The notes beneath the pieces are model-generated. The model saw only the letters and a list, made by a program, of their open reading frames with translations. It was not told the DNA's origin and made no database searches. This document shows, in pieces, positions 1 to 8,356 of a DNA stretch of 64,000 bases. The stretch is from contig JASJOS010000010.1 in NCBI GenBank assembly GCA_030068525.1, positions 1 through 64,000 on the forward strand, in the 5' to 3' direction. This DNA comes from Xanthocytophaga flava (GTDB lineage Bacteria > Bacteroidota > Bacteroidia > Cytophagales > 172606-1). Both the position numbers and the translations under genes were made by a program. Numbering within the stretch: the first letter of the stretch is position 1; each line of letters opens with the position of its first letter.

Positions 1-81
1 TTCACCGACCCACAGGAGGATTGGCAGAAAAAAAAGCTTTCTGAGTTAGACGCCCCAGGTACTGTCACAGAGCTCAGCTGA
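1..81 (+). CDS. 3' end of an unidentified gene (partial)
   Basis: Frame 1 is open from the first base to a TGA at 79-81, giving 26 residues that end in ...DAPGTVTELS. The hydrophilic, charged tail is compatible with a real protein C-terminus. A possible stem (ctgtca/tgacag) overlaps the stop and is followed by a run of T, as expected at a gene end. The family cannot be told from so short a tail, and chance openness of 81 bases is not excluded. Confidence 0.35.
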   Translation, partial: FTDPQEDWQKKKLSELDAPGTVTELS

Positions 82-97
82 CAGGGTATTTTTTGCT
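62..97 (+). terminator. possible terminator at the end of the left-edge gene
   Basis: The 6-bp inverted repeat CTGTCA (62-67) / TGACAG (79-84) overlaps the stop codon at 79-81. It is followed by GGTATTTTTT, a T tract in the + direction. The stem is short, so this is tentative. Confidence 0.3.
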
Positions 98-207
98 CTC
101 TGTCCGATTAAATCCTGACTACTACAACTTACATCACTTGCCACGATTAAATCTCTCTTTTTGTCGCTTTTATTTATTGCTTTTCTGAAACTTGAGTTCA
201 CTTCCTT

Positions 208-1566
208 TTATTTATATCCTTGTTTTATTCCTAACTTTTTCATTTTGGAATATAATGTTGCTGGCGGAAGATTTAATATTTCTGCAGCTCCTCCCGGTCC
301 AAATACCTTTCCTCCGCAGATTTTTAGTGCATTCAGAATATGGTCCCGTTCCATCTCGTCCATAGTCTTTATGTGAGTAGGCTGTTCCTGTGATGGAAGA
401 AAAGAGACTGATGGTAAGGGAACTTCTTCGATTCGTGATCCAGTAGCAAGTAATACACTGCGTTCCATCAGGTGTTCCAATTCACGAATATTGCCAGGCC
501 ATGAATAACTTTTTAGCTGATTCATTGCTTGTGGGGAAATTGTATCAACTCTTTTCCCGGTTTTTGCACTGAATTTTTCGAGAAAATAAATAGCTAGTGC
601 TTCAATGTCTTCTTTTCTTTCTCGCAGCGGCGGAAGAGTAATCGGAAATACATTCAACCGATAATACAAATCCAACCGAAAACGTCCCTCCGCTACTTCC
701 TTCTCTAAGTTACGATTCGTTGCTGCTATAATCCGTACATCTACTTTAATTGTAGTTTCACCACCTAGTCGCTCAATCTCTTTCTCCTGTAAGACACGTA
801 ATAGCTTAATCTGGCATTCCGGCTGTAGTTCTCCTATTTCATCCAGAAATAAAGTACTTTGATGAGCTAATTCAAATTTACCAATCCTGCGATTTACTGC
901 TCCTGTAAAGCTTCCCTTCTCATGACCAAATAACTCGCTCTCTATTAACGTTAGTGGTAATGCTCCGCAATTGATGGTAATCATGGGTTTCGAACTGCGA
1001 GACGATCTCTGATGTATTGCCTGTGCAATACGTTCCTTACCTGTTCCGGATTCGCCCAGAATGAGTACAGATGTATCTGTAGGAGTAACTATTCTAACTT
1101 TTTCAAGGGTATTCGTAAAGGATGGACTAGTCCCTACAATGCCTTCAATAGCTAAATTTTCAGGGTCGAAAGAGGCTGTTTGTTCTATTTCTATAATGTA
1201 TCGATAGCGTGCTATCTCCAGCATCACCAGCAGGTCCCGTTCCCGAAAAGGTTTTACCAGAAAGCCATATGGTTCCGTTTCTTTTGCTTTTTCCAGTATA
1301 GATTGGTTGGTATTGGCAGATATATAGAGAAAAGGAATATTTTTTTGTTTCAGGTCTCTGGCAAGGTCAATGCCTGTCAGTTGACCTTTCAATATAATAT
1401 CGAGTAATACCCAATCCGGTTTTTTCTGGTCAATCAGTTTATGTGCCTGTTCAACAGATGAGGCAATTCCACTGGTTTCATATCCTGCTTTCTGGAGAAT
1501 CAGACGCAGATCATTAGCAACAATAAACTCATCCTCTACGATTAATATCTTTTCTTTCTTCTTCAT
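208..1566 (-). CDS. sigma-54-dependent response regulator (NtrC family)
   Basis: This 452-aa protein has the NtrC layout. An N-terminal receiver domain (about 5-120) has the acidic pocket at VEDE and the phosphoacceptor Asp56 in WVLLDI. A AAA+ sigma-54 activation domain (about 143-370) has Walker A GESGTGKE (171-178), the sigma-54 contact loop GSFTGA (218-223, a common variant of GAFTGA) and Walker B TLFLDE. A Fis-type helix-turn-helix lies at the C-terminus (GGAAEILNLPPATLYSKMKKLGI region). It should activate sigma-54 promoters when phosphorylated. Its start lies 8 bases after the stop of the histidine kinase gene, so the two form one operon and probably a cognate pair. The regulated genes are not evident. 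Confidence 0.93.
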   Translation of the reverse strand: MKKKEKILIVEDEFIVANDLRLILQKAGYETSGIASSVEQAHKLIDQKKPDWVLLDIILKGQLTGIDLARDLKQKNIPFLYISANTNQSILEKAKETEPYGFLVKPFRERDLLVMLEIARYRYIIEIEQTASFDPENLAIEGIVGTSPSFTNTLEKVRIVTPTDTSVLILGESGTGKERIAQAIHQRSSRSSKPMITINCGALPLTLIESELFGHEKGSFTGAVNRRIGKFELAHQSTLFLDEIGELQPECQIKLLRVLQEKEIERLGGETTIKVDVRIIAATNRNLEKEVAEGRFRLDLYYRLNVFPITLPPLRERKEDIEALAIYFLEKFSAKTGKRVDTISPQAMNQLKSYSWPGNIRELEHLMERSVLLATGSRIEEVPLPSVSFLPSQEQPTHIKTMDEMERDHILNALKICGGKVFGPGGAAEILNLPPATLYSKMKKLGIKQGYK

Positions 1567-1574
1567 TTTACTGA

Positions 1575-3863
1575 TTAAATAGGCTGCTCCCCTCCATGTC
1601 CCAGTTCCCGATTGATTTCAAAAGTGATTTGTAAGGCTACCCCGTTTTGGGAATTTACCTGAAATGTTCCTCCCAACTGTTGAGTTAGTCCACGCATAAG
1701 GCTCATGCCCAGAGATTCTGTGTTTTCTATATCGAGGCCGGCTGGAAGTCCAATGCCATTGTCCTTAATGGTAAGCTGACAAAGGGACAGGCTAGTTGTT
1801 TTAAGCGAAATTCGAACCTCTCCACGCTTCTGATCTGGAAATGCATACTTAATAGTATTAGTTACAGCTTCATTTACGATTAGCCCTAATGGCACAGCTT
1901 GTACTACATCTATCTGAATGGAGTCAGTGTCCAGTATAAAATGAATCTTGCTATGGATACTGAAACATTCCTGCATGTATAACACTAATTCCTGTATATA
2001 CCAGTGCATATCTATAGAAGCCATATTTTCGGACTGATATAGCTTCTGATGAATAAGAGACATGGCATACATACGGTGCTGACTATTGCGAATGGCCTGG
2101 AGGGCATCTTCATTATTGAGATAGGCCGATTGTGTGTTTAGCAGGCTAATTACAATCTGGAGATTATTTTTAACCCGGTGATGGATTTCTTTGAGCAGCC
2201 ATTCTTTTTCTGACAGTAGTTTTTTCAAAAGCTCATTCTGTTCATTAATCTCTGCCTGTTTGATTTGTAGTTGCAGATTGCTGTGTTGTTTGAGCCGATA
2301 ACGATTGTAACTTAATCCCAATAGCAACAAAAGCATGACAGAACCTCCAATAACGATGTTTTTGGTTACCTTCTCCTTTTGTATGGCTGTATTCTGAATA
2401 ATTCCTTCTTTTCTTAACAACTGAATGTCTTTTTCTTTATTGTCCAGATCATATTGTAGTTGTAATGCTGCTAACTGTTTTTCATTCTCTGCACTGTGAA
2501 TGGAATCACTGATTTCCTTATAAATCTGAAAATGTTTGAATGCTGATTGATAATTTCCTGTTGCAGAATCAGTTCTGGCCCAGCATAATTCATTATCTGC
2601 CAGTAAATTGCCTCTGTCTTTAAACTTATATCTGAGAAATTGATCATATGCTTTCAGATAAGGATAGTTATCCTTGAAGCGTTTTGTTTCAAAATTCAGG
2701 CGTGTTACTGTTCGAAATGGATATACATTGATAGTAACATTATTCAGTGTAGTCTTATTGTATTCCAAAAGTTTATTTGTGTAAAGCCTGGCTTTCTTAT
2801 ACTCTTTCATGTCCATGTATATATTGGCAAAAGCATAACATGAATTAAGCAGTAAGGTAGAATCAGTTGGAGCATAGTCTTTATGCAGTTTTAAAAGTAT
2901 AGCAAGGGACTCTTTCGATTTATGAAGCTTACGAAGTAAGAAAATCTGACTAAATCGGATATCGATGATTGCTGCAGTGTCCCTATGTGTCATCGCAACT
3001 TTTATAGCTTTGGAGAAATAGGTATAGGCTACACTATCTTTGTGAGTAAGATGATACAGTGCTGCCAAACGGTGATAGATTGTATACATCTGAGGGGATG
3101 TATCATGCAAATCTTCTGATATTCGGGCAGCCTGCAGGCCATATTTAAACGCTAGGAAATAATTGCCTTTTTGGGTATAGACATAACCTAATAAGCTGTA
3201 AATACCTTGTTGCTCTTTGTGCTTGCTTTCCTGAAATAATTTTAGTGATTTATGGAGATAAATAAGAGAAGAGTCATAATCATCTTTAACATTATATAGG
3301 TCGCCCAGGTACTGGAGGGATTGAGCTGTCTTTAACTTAGCTTGAGTGGATTCAAGAAGTGATACTGCCTGTCTGTAATAGGTGATTTTTCTCTGTAGAT
3401 CTGCTTCTGTACTAATACTGTAAAATGAAGCTAAAGACATGTAAGAGTCTGCTTCCTGTTCAGCTAGTTTGTTTTTATGGCTAAACGATAATGCTCTTTC
3501 TGCCATTTGTCTGGCTTTCTCTAATTGTCTTTGTTCGTGGTAGATCTCTCCTTGCAGCCATAGAGCAGTAGCTGTTCCTTTACTATACTGAAGCTCTTTA
3601 TTTAAGGAATTCGCTTGACTGAGTAATAGCTGAGCACTATCCATATCCGTGGTAAGTTCACCAGGTTTATGAAGATAGTATTCACTGAGTTTAAGTAATA
3701 AATCAACTTCCTTTGTGCCTGAGGGATTTTGGGCAAGCTGAGTGCGCAATTCAGTTAGTTGTTTTAAGGATTGCTGGGAGAAGGCTATATGGGTGTAGAA
3801 TACCAACAGGCAGGCTGTCAGTAGCCTTACTTGAAAATAAAAGAAGGTGCCTCGGTGCTTCAT
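1575..3863 (-). CDS. TPR-containing sensor histidine kinase (HisKA_2 type)
   Basis: The protein is 762 aa from the chosen start. A signal-like hydrophobic N-terminus (FFYFQVRLLTACLLVFYTHIAFSQ) precedes about 400 residues of TPR-like helical repeats, one transmembrane helix (IVIGGSVMLLLLLGL) and a coiled coil. The H-box EIHHRVKNNLQ places the phosphoacceptor at His561/562, as in HisKA_2, and a HATPase domain follows (NEAVTNTIKYAF, DNGIGLP, SLGMSL). The reading frame extends upstream to an ATG at 3941. The ATG at 3863 is preferred because it opens a signal peptide and because a TAnnTTTG promoter at 3924-3931 would place the transcript start downstream of 3941. The protein likely senses a periplasmic signal through its TPR region and phosphorylates the response regulator encoded next. 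Confidence 0.9.
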   Translation of the reverse strand: MKHRGTFFYFQVRLLTACLLVFYTHIAFSQQSLKQLTELRTQLAQNPSGTKEVDLLLKLSEYYLHKPGELTTDMDSAQLLLSQANSLNKELQYSKGTATALWLQGEIYHEQRQLEKARQMAERALSFSHKNKLAEQEADSYMSLASFYSISTEADLQRKITYYRQAVSLLESTQAKLKTAQSLQYLGDLYNVKDDYDSSLIYLHKSLKLFQESKHKEQQGIYSLLGYVYTQKGNYFLAFKYGLQAARISEDLHDTSPQMYTIYHRLAALYHLTHKDSVAYTYFSKAIKVAMTHRDTAAIIDIRFSQIFLLRKLHKSKESLAILLKLHKDYAPTDSTLLLNSCYAFANIYMDMKEYKKARLYTNKLLEYNKTTLNNVTINVYPFRTVTRLNFETKRFKDNYPYLKAYDQFLRYKFKDRGNLLADNELCWARTDSATGNYQSAFKHFQIYKEISDSIHSAENEKQLAALQLQYDLDNKEKDIQLLRKEGIIQNTAIQKEKVTKNIVIGGSVMLLLLLGLSYNRYRLKQHSNLQLQIKQAEINEQNELLKKLLSEKEWLLKEIHHRVKNNLQIVISLLNTQSAYLNNEDALQAIRNSQHRMYAMSLIHQKLYQSENMASIDMHWYIQELVLYMQECFSIHSKIHFILDTDSIQIDVVQAVPLGLIVNEAVTNTIKYAFPDQKRGEVRISLKTTSLSLCQLTIKDNGIGLPAGLDIENTESLGMSLMRGLTQQLGGTFQVNSQNGVALQITFEINRELGHGGEQPI

Positions 3864-3923
3864 CCTGCAATATACATGCATCTGCAAAATACTAGGAGTT
3901 TTGAACAGTATCCTAAATAGATA

Positions 3924-3931
3924 CAAAGGTA
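3924..3931 (-). promoter_or_regulatory. -7 promoter element (TACCTTTG) of the two-component operon
   Basis: On the minus strand this reads TACCTTTG, an exact match to the Bacteroidota -7 consensus TAnnTTTG. It lies about 60 bases before the kinase ATG at 3863 and just after the dps terminator hairpin. A -33 TTTG at the usual spacing is not obvious, so strength is uncertain. Confidence 0.45.
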
Positions 3932-3932
3932 A

Positions 3933-3984
3933 CAGTATCACAATACCCGGTTACTGCTGCTAGTAATAGGGTGTTGTGATACTG
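3933..3984 (-). terminator. long hairpin ending dps
   Basis: Perfect 11-base arms CAGTATCACAA (3933-3943) and TTGTGATACTG (3974-3984) enclose further pairing (TACCC/GGGTG and TTACT/AGTAA), giving an almost fully paired 52-base hairpin. It sits 31 bases past the dps stop and just before the kinase promoter. The T tract on the minus strand is weak (TTACCTTTG), so it may also act as an insulating structure. Confidence 0.6.
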
Positions 3985-4014
3985 AGTCTATGTGTTGGTT
4001 GGGAGATGGTGAGA

Positions 4015-4488
4015 TTATTCAAGATGCGCTCTGAGCATCCAGGCCATCTTCTCATGGGTTTCCAATAGACCTGTAATGTAATCACTGCTACCTACATCAC
4101 GCAGTGTGTTGGCATAACTATTAATATTACCTCTCAGATGCATGAGGATACTTTCATGATCTGCCAGAAGTTCGCGGATATACCCAAGACTATCATTTTT
4201 CTCACGAGACTGTTCTGTTAAATGGGTAAGCTGAAGAAATTCTTTTAACGTGGCGGGTGGAAAGTGCCCCAGTGTCCGAATACGTTCTGCTACCTGATCA
4301 ATAATCTCGTCCAACTGTGTGTATTGAGTCTCAAAGAACAGATGTTTGCTGTGAAAGTCAGGACCTGTAACACACCAATGGGCTTTACGTGTTTTGGTAT
4401 ACAATACATATTCATCTGCCAGGATCTTAGCCAGTGAATGAGCTACTTCCGCCTGATAGTCGGCTTTAATTCCAATTGTTGCTTCCAT
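4015..4488 (-). CDS. dps: Dps-family DNA-binding ferroxidase
   Basis: This 157-aa protein has the usual Dps length. It carries the ferroxidase signature: HWCVTGPDFHSKHLFFE followed by QLDEIIDQVAERI, with the conserved His, Asp and Glu ligands placed between subunits. Dps forms 12-subunit cages that oxidise Fe(II) with hydrogen peroxide, store the iron and shield DNA in stress or stationary phase, in the cytoplasm. It precedes the two-component operon on the same strand but is separated from it by a strong hairpin and a promoter, so it is probably its own transcription unit. Confidence 0.93.
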   Translation of the reverse strand: MEATIGIKADYQAEVAHSLAKILADEYVLYTKTRKAHWCVTGPDFHSKHLFFETQYTQLDEIIDQVAERIRTLGHFPPATLKEFLQLTHLTEQSREKNDSLGYIRELLADHESILMHLRGNINSYANTLRDVGSSDYITGLLETHEKMAWMLRAHLE

Positions 4489-4899
4489 GTGAGTATGAAA
4501 AGAGGTTTGGGTTAAATCTGTCTATCCTTTTCTCAATTTGAATGCCATTGGTTTAGTGCGTTGTTAATCAGTTGTTTACTGTTGGGAGATTAATTCTATA
4601 ATGACGATATTTCGTAAATTTATGATGGAGATATGAAATTCTTACCTTCCAACAGGTATTCGGCATGATGGCTTGTGATGGCAATAGCTGGTACTAGCAG
4701 GAATGCATTATCCGATTACAAGATCTGACTTTTTGATTTAGTATATGATAGAAAATAGTGTTGACTGCTGATGGCAGTCACAGCATTTTTAGCAGATAGG
4801 GGAGGGGAAACTAGTAAGAAGTAATCGTAGATTAGATAGATGGAGTAGACTATCTGATAAAGGGAGAAATTACTGTAACACACAAAAAAGCCACGTGGC
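4489..4899. other. intergenic region upstream of dps
   Basis: No gene is seen here. A perfect 7-bp hairpin TGACTGC-tgatg-GCAGTCA lies at 4762-4780 and is followed by CAGCATTTTT. It could be an orphan terminator or part of a small RNA, but nothing else supports a transcript. The dps promoter should lie here; no TAnnTTTG match was found. Confidence 0.4.
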
Positions 4900-4920
4900 T
4901 TATGCGTGGCTTTTTTGTGT
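4880..4920. terminator. bidirectional-looking terminator hairpin overlapping the sORF stop
   Basis: Perfect 16-base arms ACACAAAAAAGCCACG (4880-4895) and CGTGGCTTTTTTGTGT (4905-4920) enclose a 9-base loop. The A and T runs sit inside the stem, giving a T tract in both directions. The stop codon of the 49-aa sORF (4900-4902) lies in the loop, so that gene ends inside its own terminator. Confidence 0.8.
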
Positions 4921-5049
4921 ATAAAATTTGCTTTTCAAAGCTTTCTTAGTGGTATCCAGAATCAGCTTAAAATCGATAGCCTTGTATGTGATGGCGTCAA
5001 TAGCTACTACAGATACCAGCAAGAATAATACGGTTAAAACAGCTTCCAT
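4900..5049 (-). CDS. 49-aa small protein with one membrane-like segment (unrecognised)
   Basis: An ATG at 5049 opens a 49-codon frame to a TAA at 4900. Residues 3-21 are strongly hydrophobic (AVLTVLFLLVSVVAID), followed by a basic tail rich in Lys (TTKKALKSKFYTQKSHA), as expected of a small inner-membrane protein with a cytoplasmic tail. The frame ends exactly in the loop of a perfect terminator hairpin, which makes chance less likely. No family is recognised and no clear ribosome binding site is visible, which is normal in Bacteroidota. Confidence 0.5.
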   Translation of the reverse strand: MEAVLTVLFLLVSVVAIDAITYKAIDFKLILDTTKKALKSKFYTQKSHA

Positions 5050-5530
5050 AATTGTAATAAAGTTATTGTGATAAATGAATTAATGTTTCTAATTGTTTAA
5101 CTAAGGCTTAATTGAAAAAGTTCAATTTTTGTTTTTCCTTTTTGATGATACAAAATTATAAGTTCTTTGATTGATTTCAAAATGGATGTAAGATTATTTT
5201 AAGTTGTAAAGTTCTCTTTTATTGTATTATTCTAATGTAGTGTAACTAATATGTGCTTTTTATTGCTTTTTCTAAGCGTTTTTTGATTTGTTAGATTGTA
5301 TAAGAATGCCTGATTTTTTACAATTGTTTTATTGGTAGAGTACAAGTTGATTTGCATTTGTTGTATTAATCTAATTTGGTGATGGTATTAAAATTAGTTT
5401 TTGTCAGGCTTGCTTTATTTGTATAGTTATATTTATGAGTCCAAAAAGTGCAGGATAATTTAATGACTCAAGAGATAAGTTTTTTTTGAAAAAGAATGTA
5501 GAAAATAAAAAAAGTGGAAAGATGGAAACT
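5050..5530. other. AT-rich intergenic region, no gene seen
   Basis: About 480 bases of very AT-rich sequence with scattered T and A runs. No frame of credible length and no repeat were found. It should contain the promoter of the 49-aa sORF on the minus strand, but no clear TAnnTTTG element was identified. Confidence 0.4.
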
Positions 5531-5567
5531 AAAAAAGGTGAGAATCGCTACGACTCTCACCTTTTTT
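5531..5567 (-). terminator. terminator of the secreted barrel-like gene
   Basis: Perfect 13-base arms AAAAAAGGTGAGA (5531-5543) and TCTCACCTTTTTT (5555-5567) enclose an 11-base loop. The hairpin lies 28 bases beyond the stop of the minus-strand gene at 5596 and has a T run at its 3' side on that strand. Confidence 0.8.
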
Positions 5568-5595
5568 CTATTGAATAAGACTAGTATGTCGGTTC

Positions 5596-6447
5596 TTAGC
5601 TTTTCTGAAGAATAGATTTGAGAGGAATTGCAAATCCAAATAATATCGATTTCTCGAGGAAGAAGAAGTGATGACCTGCTTTATCCACTCTGTGATTGGC
5701 TGTAGTGATCACATTAGGCATACTAATCAATCCTCCTTTAAGCTGTGGCATTATAAAGACTCCATGAAAGTTGAAGCTCAGTCCCAGATTAGTAGATACT
5801 CCGAATCCCGAAACGTGCCACTGGTCATTACGATCATAATTGAACAATTTTACATTCGTTTTAGGGATCATCATTCCAACTCCTAAGCCATTTACCAGAT
5901 CAATAGACACTTTACCATTTTTAGATGCACTCAATCTGCGATAGTGGCTGAGTTCTGCATTAATGTAGTTCAGTCCGTCTGTGTGTTCAAATGTCAGAAA
6001 GTCGTCGGTCAACTTAATCGGTTGATCCGTATAGGTTCCATTAAATTTAGGGTCCTGACCTGCAATAGATCCTGTAATATTTACGATCTGGTCCTGATCC
6101 ATAACGTATTTCATATGATCAAAACCTACAGATATACTCCACTGATTGGATATGAAATAACCAATGCGGTAATCATATTGAGGAACTGTAAATGAGGCTG
6201 GGTCAAAGTACTCTTTCAGATCAAAAGGTGTAGGGCGGTCATGAGCTACCACCTTATCTAGTGTGAAGTTATAGCCAGAACCACTAAAGTGGATATTGCT
6301 TTTTGTATAAGCAGCCCAGTTCCAGCCCCAGTAGCCAAAGATTCTTCCTTTTCGGGAAACTGCATCTTTAAAGATAGATTTTGTTTGCGCGTTGGTGTAA
6401 AGAGTGAGGAAACAAAGGAAAATGGTTAGAAATAAACTTTTTTTCAT
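5596..6447 (-). CDS. secreted, probably outer-membrane beta-barrel-like protein (hypothetical)
   Basis: This 283-aa protein has a classic signal peptide (MKKSLFLTIFLCFLTLYTNA, cleavage before QTK). The rest alternates short amphipathic stretches rich in Tyr, Phe, Trp and Gly (for example YDYRIGYFISNQWSISVGFDHMKYVM and GVSTNLGLSFNFHGVFIMPQLKGG). This is the pattern of an outer-membrane barrel of roughly 8-12 strands. It resembles conserved Bacteroidota hypothetical proteins, but I do not recognise a named family and infer no substrate. It is monocistronic between two terminators. Confidence 0.75.
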   Translation of the reverse strand: MKKSLFLTIFLCFLTLYTNAQTKSIFKDAVSRKGRIFGYWGWNWAAYTKSNIHFSGSGYNFTLDKVVAHDRPTPFDLKEYFDPASFTVPQYDYRIGYFISNQWSISVGFDHMKYVMDQDQIVNITGSIAGQDPKFNGTYTDQPIKLTDDFLTFEHTDGLNYINAELSHYRRLSASKNGKVSIDLVNGLGVGMMIPKTNVKLFNYDRNDQWHVSGFGVSTNLGLSFNFHGVFIMPQLKGGLISMPNVITTANHRVDKAGHHFFFLEKSILFGFAIPLKSILQKS

Positions 6448-6739
6448 GATTTTGTATGGACGATGGTTACTATAATTATACTGCAGATACAGAGGCTAAG
6501 ACGGAAATGGATTTGTAAAGATTGTTCTTGTGATGTACTTGCAGTAAATCAGACAGGGAGTACTGTTTGATTTGTTAAAAGTGCCCTGGAGCTAAGTAAG
6601 TGGATGGATAGTACTTATTGGGCTGCAAAGAAAAAATTTTTTTTTATTGAAGTCAAAAGTGAAATTGCCTATCAAATTTTATTTCGTTGATAAGTATTTG
6701 TATTTGAGAGAGATAAGTGTCTAAAAAAAGTAATAAAAA
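6448..6739. other. intergenic region, no gene seen
   Basis: The region between the barrel-like gene and the hemN terminator is AT-rich with a long A/T run near 6630. A short frame continuing past hemN on the minus strand is a shadow. No credible gene or named regulatory element was found. Confidence 0.4.
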
Positions 6740-6780
6740 AACAGAAGTTTATGTATATACCAAATACATAAACTTCTGTT
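6740..6780 (-). terminator. terminator of hemN
   Basis: Perfect 17-base arms (6740-6756 and 6764-6780, outer sequence AACAGAAGTTTATGTAT) enclose a 7-base loop. On the minus strand the stem is followed by a run of seven T. It lies 18 bases past the hemN stop. Confidence 0.85.
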
Positions 6781-6798
6781 ATCCCTTGTGAATGATTT

Positions 6799-8160
6799 TT
6801 AAATGGCTTTGCTGAAGGTACGTTGAGTAGATTGGCTTTGCCAGTAATGTTCATCCAGTTGCATGGCAATATTTCGTATAAATAGCTTACCTGTTTGAGT
6901 AACTTGTATGTGATGTGAATCTAGCTCTACCAGTCCATCGTCTTCAAGTACTTTGAGACGTATAAGCGCATCTTTCAGGTAATGAGGTGCTTCACCTGTC
7001 CAGGAAGTAGTATGCTTGCACATCAGATTCAGAATCTGTTTTCGAACTGCCAGATCTTCCTCAGTAAGAATATGGCCTTTGGATATAGGTAATTGACCTT
7101 GCTCTACTTCATGCATATACGCTTCCACCTCTTTGTTATTTTGTGCAAAAGCATTCCATGTATCAGAAATACTTGAGGCTCCTAAACCTATGAGCAATTC
7201 CGTTGATTGAGTTGTATAACCCATAAAGTTGCGATGCAAAGTTCCTTGTTGGTGTGCTTTGTACAATTCATCAGCAGGAAGAGCAAAATGGTCCATGCCG
7301 ATTTCGTGATAACCAGCTTGTAGTAACAATTCTCTGCCTAATTCATACAAAGCACGTTTCTGATCAGCTTGAGGTAGATCTGCTTCTGTATAACGACGTT
7401 GTGCCGGACTTTTCCAGGGAACATGTGCATAACTATAAAAGGCAATACGTTCCGGACGCAACTCCTGTACCCGATCAATGGTCATACGGATACTGTCTAT
7501 AGTTTGAAGAGGCAGTCCATAAATAATATCCGCATTGATGGCTGTATATCCTATTTGTCTGGCATCTTCAAATACACGTTTGGTTTGCTCAAACGTCTGA
7601 GGACGATTGATGATATACTGTACTTTTTCATCAAAATCCTGAATTCCTACGCTCAATCTACGAAAGCCTAAGTGATAAAGAGTTTGTAGTTGTTCTTTCT
7701 TTGTATAATTGGGGTGGACTTCCAGACTGAATTCCGGATGAGAAGAGATATAGGAAGTACTTAGTATATTTTCGATCAGGTATTGCAGATGAGAGGCAGA
7801 GAAGAACGTTGGTGTGCCTCCGCCGAGATGTATTTCACTTACTATAGGCTGTCTGCCAAATAATGTATGGTATAGTTGCCATTCTTTTAGTAATGTATCG
7901 ATATATGGTTTTTCGACCGCATGATTGGCTGTGACACGTTTATTGCATCCACAATATGTACATAGCTTTTCACAATAGGGGAGATGCATGTAAAGACTGA
8001 TACCTTTGGAATAGCTACGATCAAACGCTTGTCTTACTGAATCTTCCCAATCAGTAATGGAAGGTGTATCTTTCCAGTGAGGTACAGTGGGATAGCTGGT
8101 ATATCGGGGACAAGCAATGTCGTATTTTTGAATGAGAGAACGAATGTCAGAGCCAATCAT
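6799..8160 (-). CDS. hemN: oxygen-independent coproporphyrinogen III oxidase (radical SAM)
   Basis: This 453-aa protein has the usual HemN length. It converts coproporphyrinogen III to protoporphyrinogen IX without oxygen, a late step of heme synthesis in the cytoplasm. The radical SAM cluster motif CxxxCxxC is seen in PYCEKLCTYCGC (about residues 61-71), with the extra HemN Cys after it. The SAM-binding GGGTPTFF and the HemN-specific RYTSYPTVPHW near the N-terminus are also present. A C-terminal HemN domain follows. It is a single-gene unit with its own promoter and terminator. The presence of both heme synthesis and the heme uptake island suggests flexible heme supply under low oxygen or low iron. 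Confidence 0.93.
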   Translation of the reverse strand: MIGSDIRSLIQKYDIACPRYTSYPTVPHWKDTPSITDWEDSVRQAFDRSYSKGISLYMHLPYCEKLCTYCGCNKRVTANHAVEKPYIDTLLKEWQLYHTLFGRQPIVSEIHLGGGTPTFFSASHLQYLIENILSTSYISSHPEFSLEVHPNYTKKEQLQTLYHLGFRRLSVGIQDFDEKVQYIINRPQTFEQTKRVFEDARQIGYTAINADIIYGLPLQTIDSIRMTIDRVQELRPERIAFYSYAHVPWKSPAQRRYTEADLPQADQKRALYELGRELLLQAGYHEIGMDHFALPADELYKAHQQGTLHRNFMGYTTQSTELLIGLGASSISDTWNAFAQNNKEVEAYMHEVEQGQLPISKGHILTEEDLAVRKQILNLMCKHTTSWTGEAPHYLKDALIRLKVLEDDGLVELDSHHIQVTQTGKLFIRNIAMQLDEHYWQSQSTQRTFSKAI

Positions 8161-8182
8161 ATTCCTATAGATTAAAGATAAT

Positions 8183-8210
8183 CAAAGGTACAAGTGAGGC
8201 ATCTGACAAA
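8183..8210 (-). promoter_or_regulatory. promoter of hemN (TAnnTTTG type)
   Basis: On the minus strand TACCTTTG (8190 to 8183) matches the Bacteroidota -7 consensus exactly. A TTTG at 8210 to 8207 stands 16 bases upstream as a -33 box, slightly closer than the usual 19-21. The start site would fall near 8177, about 17 bases before the hemN ATG. Confidence 0.55.
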
Positions 8211-8299
8211 GGATGAGAGAAGTCAGTATTTCCTATGATAAATAGCTTATAGGGTTATGTTCACAGCAAAGAGTTTGATAGTTGAGGGATAGGGGAGAT

Positions 8300-8340
8300 A
8301 TAAATACGAAACCCTGCTTGCGGCAGGGTTTCGTATTTAT
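8300..8340 (-). terminator. terminator of the OmpA/PD40 lipoprotein gene
   Basis: Perfect 18-base arms (8300-8317 ATAAATACGAAACCCTGC and its complement 8323-8340) enclose a 5-base loop, 17 bases after the stop at 8357. The U-rich flank is modest, but the stem is the strongest in this part of the window. Confidence 0.8.
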
Positions 8341-8356
8341 AGTATAGTCTGAGCTA

